From Tillandsia leiboldiana (lineage: Eukaryota; Streptophyta; Magnoliopsida; Poales; Bromeliaceae), in NCBI GenBank assembly GCA_029204045.2, contig JAQNDB010000152.1, forward strand, positions 1-64,000: 64,000 nt of DNA, in the 5' to 3' direction. Below the pieces are notes generated by a model that saw only the letters and a list, made by a program, of their open reading frames with translations, had not been told where the DNA came from and did not search any database. Below are positions 55,435 to 64,000 of this stretch, in pieces (positions within the stretch are counted from its first letter, which is position 1; each line of letters begins with the position of its first letter). Both the position numbers and the translations under genes were made by a program.

Positions 55435-56795
55435 TGTTACGGAATTTGAGTTGGCGTAATTTCGTGAAAGGTTCAATTCTTGAAGATGGAAGGTGAAGAA
55501 GGTTGGATCATTTAACTCAATCTCAAGAAAGAAGAATTCAAAAGGATCAGGTATGTTTAACTAAAGATTTTTGGTGATCCGAATACTTCTTGTAGTGTAG
55601 AAACACCTGGAAGAATTTTTCATTGCATAAAAATCAAAAACTGGACATGGGACATGTTCAGGATCCGGATCAGACATTCCAATCCGGATCCCGAAGGGTG
55701 TTCGTTCATACACTGGTTCAATCCGGATCGCAGCATCTCATGATCCGGATCCCGAACACTAGTTTTACCTTTTTACTTGCACGATCCGGATCAGGATTTG
55801 CAATCCGGATCCCGAACGTTGATGTTTGGTGAAACTGTATGAACGATCCGGATCAGCCATTTCGATCCGGATCCCGAACTATTGTTTTTCTGGAAACCGT
55901 CTTTCTTGCTACTGCAATCCGGATCGCCGAAATCCGATTCGGATCGCCGAAATCCGATCCGGATCGCCGTCCGTAAAATTTCCAGAAATGGTAGGTTTTT
56001 GATTCTTATCTCCTTCCAAATGTTTCTAACCTATAAATAGACCCTATGATTCTTTTTCTAGGGCTAATCCAAAGAGCGGCATATATTGAAAAAGACGGTC
56101 GTGATAGAATAATCCACATATAGAGAAGAAAGGAAATACTAGATTTAATTCTATGTTTCTTCATCTATAATTGATTGATTTGATTCTAGGTCTTCATACT
56201 CAGATTTTGAGTAGAATCAAATCAATGAATACTTAGATGGTATTTCCGATCTATTTCTAATCTAAGTATTCGGCGGATCATCACCACCCAAAAACAACGA
56301 TTTTCCCAAAAATCGGCGCGTGGACTCGCGTGTCCTTGTGGATTCAAGGTTCAACCGCTCTTGTGGATTCGGAGCGAGGTACGTTCGTGGATTCGAAGCG
56401 TGCTACTGGGTGAAGACCGTGGATTCGGTCGGACGTCGTGGACTCGACGTTGGACGCCGTGGATTCGGCGTTGGACGCAGATCGTGGATTCGAGACGCGT
56501 TGCGGAACGAGCGGAGAAGATCAACTAGGAGCGTATGGTAAAAGGTAGAGTCGTCTGTGAGTACGTTAAATCACCTTGTACGTGTTTTAATTCTAGTGGA
56601 TTTCACCGTGTTATCGGTCCCGTGGTTTTTTACTCCGGCTTGGAGTTTTCCACGTAAAAATCTTGCGTGTTCTTTTATATTTCCGCATTGGGTTTTATTG
56701 CGCAATGATTTTTTGAGTGTTTATTGTTTACACTTATTCACCCCCCTCTAGGTGTTTTTTCCCCTATTTAGATTTATATTACATATAACCCAACA
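55435..56795 (+). repeat. 5' LTR of element H
   Basis: 1,361 bp, TGTTACGG...ACCCAACA. About twelve GATCCGGATC-type palindromes or variants lie at 55660-55970, TATA CTATAAATAG at 56031-56040, and eight hairpin units at 56315-56495. Two of those have loop TGGACT instead of TGGATT. Confidence 0.92.
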
Positions 56796-56797
56796 AG

Positions 56798-56809
56798 TGG
56801 TATCAGAGC
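56798..56809 (+). promoter_or_regulatory. Primer binding site of element H
   Basis: TGGTATCAGAGC two bases after the 5' LTR, complementary to initiator methionine tRNA. Confidence 0.93.
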
Positions 56810-56828
56810 GGGAATAGGGTTGTAAACA

Positions 56829-59800
56829 ATGGTTGAAGGTGGAAACATCAACAGACCCCCATTCTTCGATGGAACAAATTATGCGTACTGGAAAGTACGG
56901 ATGAAAGCCTTTTTAGTTTCCATCGACGAACGGGTGTGGCAATCAATTGAATTAGGATGGTCTAATCCAACTGAAATTATTGCTGATGTTCGCACCATCA
57001 AACCTAGGTCGAAATGGACCAAGGAAGAGTTAGATTCATCTTCTTACAATGGCAAGGGAATTAATGCTATTTTTAATGCCTTATCTCAAACTGAATTCTC
57101 TCGCGTCTCGGCATGTGAGACTGCGAAAGAAATCTGGGATGTTCTTCAGGTTACACATAAGGGAACTAACCTCGTGAAGATTCAAAAGCTGCAGATGCTT
57201 ATGAGCAGATTTGACTCCATTTTTATGGCAGAAAATGAATCTTTCACGGACTACTATACACGATTGCAAAATATCGTAAATTCATGTGCTAACCTGGGAG
57301 AGAAGATTCCAGAATTTAAAGTTGTAAGAAAGATCTTAAGAACTCTTCCTGAACGATTTCGCCCAAAGGTTACAGCCAATGAAACTATTAAACACCCGGA
57401 CGAAATGCGTGTAGAAGAATTAGTTGGTTCATTACAAACATATGAAATGACATTTTCTACTAACAATTCTTCTGGAAAAGCATCCTCTTCTAAGTCTTCA
57501 GGTTATGCGTTGAAAACAACTAAGGAAGAAGACGCGGATACATCCTCCTCAGACGATGACGAGAACCTATCTATGGAGCAATTTGAGAAGCAGCTCGCTC
57601 TCTTGACAAGGAAGTTTCGCCGCAACTTTCGAAGGGGTAATTCAAGTAAAACTCCATCCTTCGGAAAGTCGAAGAAAGGCAAGGGTACTTCAAGTTACAA
57701 GTCAAGAAAGCAAGAGAACTTCTCAAAGGATAAGAAAAGTTCAGAGGGACAACTACAATGCTTCAAATGTCGAGGCTACGGCCACATTGCAACGGAGTGT
57801 CCCAACAAGTATCCGGCAAAGAAGAAGGCGATGCAAGTCGTCACTTGGGATGACAACTCAACGTCAAATGAGTCGTCTTCAAGTGATGAAGAAAAGAGCA
57901 CCACGGCATTCCACGCGTCCACATCTTCACCTTTCATGTGCTTAATGGCAAGTACATCCGAGTCATTGTCCAACTCCACTGTTGAAAAGAATGCAACGGA
58001 CAATGAATCGGATGATTCGGAAGGTGAAGATTTTGTTTTAGCCTACCACAGACTTTTGAGGGATTCAAAGAAACTGGCTAAGCAAAACAAGAGTTTGAGA
58101 GGGAGATTGCATGATCTCGAAGAAGAAGCAAAAAGGGCAACTTCTCTCTCAAACGCTCTTGAAGTGGAAAGGGAAAATCTGATAAAAGTAAATGTTTCCC
58201 TTCAAGAGTCCAATGAGCTTTTTGAGGAGGAACATACAAAACTGGTGGATAAAGCGGATCACTTCTCAAAGCTCTACAACGAGGCTCGACAGGATAACCT
58301 AGAAATGACAAAGACCATTTTCCAACTCAAGGATGACTTGCAGCGATTCTCTTCTGGAAGGAGTAAGTTGGATAAGCTTCTTGGTCTTGGTCAAACAAAT
58401 CGGTTCGGCCTCGGGTACACTCGAACTGAAAACAGTCCAAGTTCGAGTGGGACAGTCTTTGTGCCCCAGTCGGTATCTCCTCCTCCGACACCGGAACTAA
58501 CGACAAGCAACGACAACAAGCCTACTTCATCCTCCTCGGGATCGTCAAGTACTAAGGTATGTTTTCGTTGTGGTATTTTAGGGCACATAAGGAGAAATTG
58601 CAAGATGGGAGCCAAACGCTCAACTCAAGCACTTCTTGCAACGACTACCAAAAAGGCGCCTCCCCGGAAATCAAAGCAAAACTTTTCAAATGAAAAGAGC
58701 CTTGGTAGTTCACCGCGCAAGACGACATCATCAAGGAGCAGCAATCGATCTGACAAGACGCCTTCACCTAGGAGAATAACCTCACGACCATTACCGACGC
58801 ATTCCAAAAAGGTTTGGGTGCGCAAAGGTGAAATTTACCCTTGTCTTGTTACTAATGTTTCCTTGCATGCATATGATAATTCGTCTTGGTATCTGGATAG
58901 CGGATGTTCCCGTCACATGACCGGTGACAAAAATAGTTTTCAAAACTTTGAGAAAATCTCCGGAGGACTCGTTGTTTTCGGAGACGGTCGATCTTCCAAA
59001 ATTGTTGGAAAAGGAACAGTAGCTATTCCAGATGGCCCGGTTCTAAATAATGTGTTATATGTAGAAGGCCTTAAGACTAACCTCATTAGCATAAGTCAAC
59101 TTTGCGACAATGATTTTTCAGTTAACTTTTCATCTGTTGAATGTGTTGTAACTGATAAGGACCATGTATTCTTTTTAAAGGGGGTTAGATCTGAAAACAA
59201 TTGTTATGTTGTTCCTAGTAAAACTTCTGAAAATTGTAACTTAGCCTCTTTGAATAATGAAACACTTTGGCATGAAAGGCTAGGTCACATAAATTTTAAG
59301 GAACTTGCTAGAATTTCAAACAAGGACGTGGTCAAGGGGGTTCCAAAACTTTTACTTAAACAAAACATTGTGTGTGGTGGTTGCCAAAAGGGAAAACAGT
59401 CCAGGACTGCACACAAGAACTTGAGCCACGTTGGTACAAAATGGCCTTTGGAACTTTTACACATGGATTTAATGGGGCCAACTCGTCAACCATCTTTGGG
59501 AGGTAAATGGTATATTTTCTTGATGATTGATGATTTCTCTAGATATTCTTGGGTAGCATTTTTAAAAGAGAAAGCTGATTCGTTTGATTCTTTTCATGAG
59601 ATTTGCCATCGTATTATGATTGAAAAGAATGAAAAGATCATTCGTGTTAGAAGTGATAGAGGTGGAGAATTCATTAATACCAAATTTATTGATTTTTGCA
59701 CTTCCAACGGCATAAAACATGAATTCTCGGCACCCTATACACCTCAGCAGAATGGTGTTGTTGAGAGCAAAAACAGGGTTGTTCAAGAGATGGCGCGTGT

Positions 59801-61475
59801 GATGCTTCATAGCCGGAATTTACCGCTATATTTTTGGGCTGAGGCTGTGAACACCGCTGTCTATGTCATTAATCGAGTGTATTTGCGCCCAGGAACTTTA
59901 AATACACCATATGAGCTGTGGTTTAGTAGAAAACCGGATATCAAATACTTTCGGATCTTTGGGAGTCGATGTTTTATTTTGCGTGATCGCGAAAATCTTG
60001 GTAAGTTCGATTCTCGAAGTGACGAAGGGATCTTTTTGGGTTATTCTACAAATAGCAGAGCATATCGAGTATTTAACTTGGAATCTAAAATGATTGTAGT
60101 ATCTATAAATGTTAAAGTAGATGAAGCTTTTCACTTTGCATCTGAAAAATCTACCCTCGATATCTCTCTAGATGATGATACACCTGCCATTGCATCTTCT
60201 CATGATAATACTTCCAATATTAATGATGCATCTAATGGTTCTTCAAGTTTATCTGATGTGCAGGAATCGTCTCATGTACCTCCGAGTACTCCGTTACCTC
60301 AAACTTTACGCATCTCCAAGGATCATCCTGAATCAAACATCATTGGAGACCCACAAGAAGGAGTTAGAACTCGGAGGCAGTTGGTTTGTGGATTCGCTTG
60401 CTACGTATCTTTAATCGAACCAAAGAACATAGATGAAGCTCTTCAGGATGATTACTGGATTAAAGCAATGCAGGAAGAGCTCCATCAATTTGAGCGAAAC
60501 AAAGTCTGGGAATTAACGAAGCCTTCGAAGCAACACAATGTGATAGGTACCAAATGGATTTTCAAGAACAAGAAAAATGAGGATGGTACTATCATCAGGA
60601 ACAAGGCACGATTAGTTGCTCAAGGCTACTCTCAAGTAGAAGGTATAGACTTTGATGAAACTTTCGCCCCTGTAGCTAGACTCGAGTCCATTCGTATACT
60701 ATTTGCTATTGCTTGTCATTTTAAAATCAAATTATTTCAAATGGACGTTAAGAGCGCGTTTCTAAATGGGTTTTTAAATGAGGAAGTTTATGTGGCTCAA
60801 CCGAAAGGTTTTGTAGACCATAAACAACCTAACCATGTTTTTCGTTTGAAAAAAGGCTCTTTACGGTCTAAAACAAGCACCGCGAGAATGGTATGAAATG
60901 TTGACAAAGCACCTTTTGGAGAAGGGCTATACTCGAGGGGGAGCTGACAGGACTCTCTTTGTGAAGCATTATCAAAACAATTTCATTGTAGCACAAATCT
61001 ATGTCGATGACATTGTATTTGGCGCAACAAGAGATAATGATGCTTCTAAATTCGCGGAGACCATGGAAAGCGAATTTGAGATGTCCATGATGGACGAATT
61101 GACTTATTTTCTTGGATTGCAAATTAAACAAAATAATGAAGGTGTTCACTTGTGTCAATCCAAGTATGCAATGGAGTTGGTTAAAAAGTTTGACTTAGAA
61201 AATTCGAAGGATTTTCCGACTCCAATGGGAACTAGCCACAAGGGACTTGGAAGTGAATCACACAGTGAGAACGTAGACGAGAAACTTTATCGTAGTATGA
61301 TTGGAAGTCTACTTTACCTCACGGCTAGTCGCCCGGATATATCCTTTAGTGTTGGGATTTGCGCGAGATATCAATCAGCACCAAAGGAGGTTCACCTGAA
61401 AGCGGTGAAAAGGATCATCCGGTACATCAAAGGATCAATTAATTTCGGAATTTGGTATCCTATGGGAACTAGTTT
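56829..61475 (+). pseudogene. gag-pol of element H, one frameshift and 3' truncation
   Basis: The frame is open from 56829 to 60896 (1,355 aa). It has a copia gag domain (about residues 10-215), zinc knuckle 1 (CFKCRGYGHIATEC, about 313), coiled coil (about 410-510) and zinc knuckle 2 (CFRCGILGHIRRNC, about 578). Protease follows (WYLDSGCSRHMTG, about 687), then the integrase zinc region (WHERLGHINF, about 813) and core with D (MDLMGP), D (RSDRGGEF) and E (NGVVESKN, where A has NGVVERKN). RT begins at about 1240 (TKWIFKNKK, AFLNGF). One extra A in an A run near 60850-60855 shifts the frame. RT then continues from 60898 with YVDD, and the start of RNase H is cut at 61475 by the G5 LTR. Apart from these two lesions it looks well preserved. 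Confidence 0.92.
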
Positions 61476-64000
61476 TGTCACGCCCCGGGGTCGAAACTGC
61501 GACCCGGGCTCGCCAACAGATCCGCCACCTATGCCAAACCCGCATAGGCGAAGCGTCCTACCTGCAAAAAGAACTACAGCTAACAGATATCAGAGCTAAA
61601 AGATAAAACTGCTGTAGAATAAAATCAACCACTGTACGACTGAAGATAAAACAACAAGGTCCATCTCCCAAAAATGATAATCATACATTAACCTCGAGTA
61701 CAAAACTCATAGCTCAACAGGGAGATATCTCAAATAAAACATCAGTGTACAAGCTCTCAATACATCATATCCTCACTACATCAGTCTCTCAAAATAGGAA
61801 ATAAATACCAATCTACCGACTATACTGAAGATCTCCTCCAAAGGGGGTACCGCTACTCTCCAAAGATGGGTCTGGATCTAGCTCGCTACTCCCTCACCAC
61901 GCACAGCAACCACAGAACGGCAACACCCGCCAAGACTCTGCAAAACAAAGAGGAGAAAGGACAAAAGGGGGAAAACCCCCAACGGGCGTGAGAACTACGC
62001 AATAAGGGAGTTCTCAGTGGGTATCGCCACAAGGCCCGACGATCTGCCCACCAAGACTACTAGAGGCAAAAGATAACCGATGCAGTAAAACTGAAAGAAG
62101 AAGCTGGAAACACTCTACAGCTACCATGCCTCTATCCAAATGCTCAAATGGGGAAACTCTGATGAAGATATGCAACACTCGCACACGAGGTGCTCAATTG
62201 ACCCAATCGAGCTGACTGCCACATCGGGTCCAGTCAAACCTGCGCCCACCTACAACCACCTCCCGCTGACGGGCAGGAATTACGTAGGGCGTCCAAACGG
62301 ACTAACTCGCTATTGAGTAGTGGCTCATGCAGGCTATAGTCATAATCCATGCTCTCTCTCTCAGAACGGATAGACTCAAGATGCTCAACCTCTCACACAA
62401 TGGTCAAAGAACTCGCAACGACCACGGGACCACCGTCAAACCCCGAACGGTTCCCAACAATACAAGCACTGATCTAAACAAAGCTACTAGACTCCACTCG
62501 GTCCCCCAGGCACGAGTGTAACAAAAAGTATCTGCCTGAATAAACCCAATCGATAGACCAGTAATCATTGGTACAGCCTGCTCTGCTGTCGAACTCAAGA
62601 ACCCTGCCTGGTGCCCGGCGCTCACACCATGGAAAGCCTACTCCGGAGTGGCACTCGAGGGGAGCGACCCACACGAGTAAAGTATCACTGTATCAAGCAT
62701 CACTGTATCGAGTATCTCTGTAACCACTGTCTCATAATAGCAGGACTGGATCAAGACTATGATCAAAGTGGGAAACTCCGTCCACTAACAAAACCCCGAT
62801 CTGATGCAATAGTACTCAAAAAGTGGGAAACACCATCCACTAGAACAAATCTGATACCCAATCTGATGCAATAGTCAACATCCGGTCAACCGCCCAAAGT
62901 CCGCGGTCACCGCAATAACCCACAACCCACAATTGGGTAAATTAATCAAGATCCGGTCAACCGCCTACTGTCCGCGGTTGCCGCAATAACCCACAATCCA
63001 CAATTGGGTAAATTAATCAAGATCCGGTCAACCGCCTACTGTCCGCGGTTGCCGCAATAACCCACAATCCAACATCAAGCACACCCTGTCTCTGACCCTA
63101 AGGTCCCAGCTACACTATCCCAAACCTCTGCTCGAACCCGAGCAACATGACTCAAAAGTCTAAATAAAAAGGAGAAAGAAAGCAATCATGGTTTCTCCTA
63201 AGTCAAATTCCAATATGTAGTGCAGCAGTAAAATATGGCCTAACTATATGTCCATACACATATGTCCATACAAGCATGCATTTGTCCTCAAGAAGAATAA
63301 AGAAAATAAACCTCATGCCAAAATTATCAATGACCATACCTGTCCATAATTCTCAATCCATAATGGCTCCTCAGAGTAGAACCTGCACATAACTACATAA
63401 TCCTATCCCAATGCATAAACCATCCTCATAAAAGGTTATGTGCTAATATGGCATGATAATTAATCATATAGGGTATCCTTGCCTTAGATAAGCTTTCACT
63501 AATCATCAACATGACTATTTGATTAATACCATTGTCATACTGTGAATAATTCACTTGCAATTTCCATAAAATCCTCATTGTTAAACTTACCGATCAATCC
63601 CAGCTATTGTACCATTCACCTGCATGCAATGCTAACATATGAAAATTTAGAGAACTGTCCACCGGTTCCGGGAATAAGGCACCCACCTGAAAAGCTGACT
63701 GTCCAAAGCCCAATAGCTGAAAACACCAAATAACTCTAATCCCTTGCTCCAATAAGTTCAGCACACCCGTAACACTCCTGGCACAATACAAAGTACACTA
63801 ATTACACTAGGCTCCCAAATATAGCACTTAAAACCACATACAACCTCGAATTCTGAACTATTAAATTATCACCTGCAGATAGTGCCCAGAAAATTCCAAT
63901 AAAAATATCACAGCAATCCTTGCGTCGATAGCTTCGAAACGGTACCTTGCACGCCCAAATCGGAGTTCGGTAAGTCAAGATAAAAATTCGGCAAGGGGGT
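61476..64000 (-). repeat. Chromovirus G5 LTR, running off the window
   Basis: It starts TGTCACGCCCCGGGGTC directly in the H RNase H sequence (after MGTS). It contains the hairpin 61989-62016 (TGAGAACT/AGTTCTCA), the stretch CTACTCTCCAAAGATGGG and a 71-bp tandem repeat. It is the best-preserved G LTR here (more than 2.5 kb) and has no coding sequence. Confidence 0.8.
62881..63093. repeat. 71-bp tandem repeat in G5 LTR
   Basis: Three units start TCCGGTCAACCGCC at 62881, 62952 and 63023. Each contains TCCGCGGT...CCGCAATAACCCACAA; the last two are almost identical. A single related unit is found in G3 near 31015. Confidence 0.92.

Larger units (their letters stand above)
55435..61475 (+). mobile_element. 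Element H: SIRE-type copia retrotransposon, 3' part lost
   Basis: Order is 5' LTR, primer site, gag-protease-integrase-RT and the start of RNase H. It is cut at 61475 by the G5 LTR; the extra ORF and 3' LTR are not in the window. It is the closest relative here of element A, without the internal duplication. Confidence 0.92.

Noticed and set aside
60849..60900. Programmed frameshift between integrase and RT in H
   Set aside because: Element A, closely related, reads through the same place in one frame with one A fewer, so this is a simple insertion.

Overview
This window is plant nuclear DNA made almost entirely of nested long-terminal-repeat (LTR) retrotransposons. I see no host protein gene. 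The evidence for a plant is: Ty1/copia elements of Sirevirus (SIRE) type, with a TGGTATCAGAGC primer site, a polypurine tract running straight into TGTTACGG, a gag with a coiled coil and two zinc knuckles, and an extra 3' ORF; Ty3/gypsy chromoviruses of Tekay/Del type; and a fragment of plastid DNA with trnR-ACG.

Layout. Element A (105-14079, minus) is a SIRE-type element whose gag-protease-integrase segment is duplicated in tandem inside one long reading frame. Its 5' LTR is fused tail to tail with B (14080-18858, plus), the 3' half of a related element carrying a diverged version of the extra ORF. Then come chromovirus remnants: G1 LTR and decayed pol (18859-22263), the G2 LTR (22264-23333 and 29684-29740) split by element F, and the G3 LTR (29741-31670). 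F (23334-29683, plus, TSD CGGAG) is a gag-only SIRE derivative with an open gag. A second chromovirus family, D, forms a three-LTR tandem (LTR-internal-LTR-internal-LTR, 31671-52298, minus). One D gag holds about 221 bp of plastid DNA with trnR-ACG. The other internal region is interrupted by element E (41894-48326, minus, TSD CCCTC), a second gag-only element. Next are a SIRE LTR fragment, a small repeat cluster, the G4 LTR, an unassigned GC-rich LTR-like segment, SIRE-type element H (55435-61475, plus), and the G5 LTR, which breaks H's RNase H region and runs off the window.

How the parts fit together. A, B, E, F and H share LTR architecture: a U3 array of GATCCGGATC palindromes, a TATA box, then a transcribed array of hairpins with an almost invariant TGGATT loop and different, self-complementary stems. 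E and F keep gag and the cis signals but lack pol, so they would depend on enzymes supplied in trans. In A and B the extra ORF is preceded by its own GATCCGGATC array, a TATA-like site and a predicted leader intron. This looks like an internal promoter unit and is the part I find most novel. Element-level breaks (frameshifts, CGA-to-TGA stops, deletions) make every pol in the window defective. F gag and the two extra ORFs are open.
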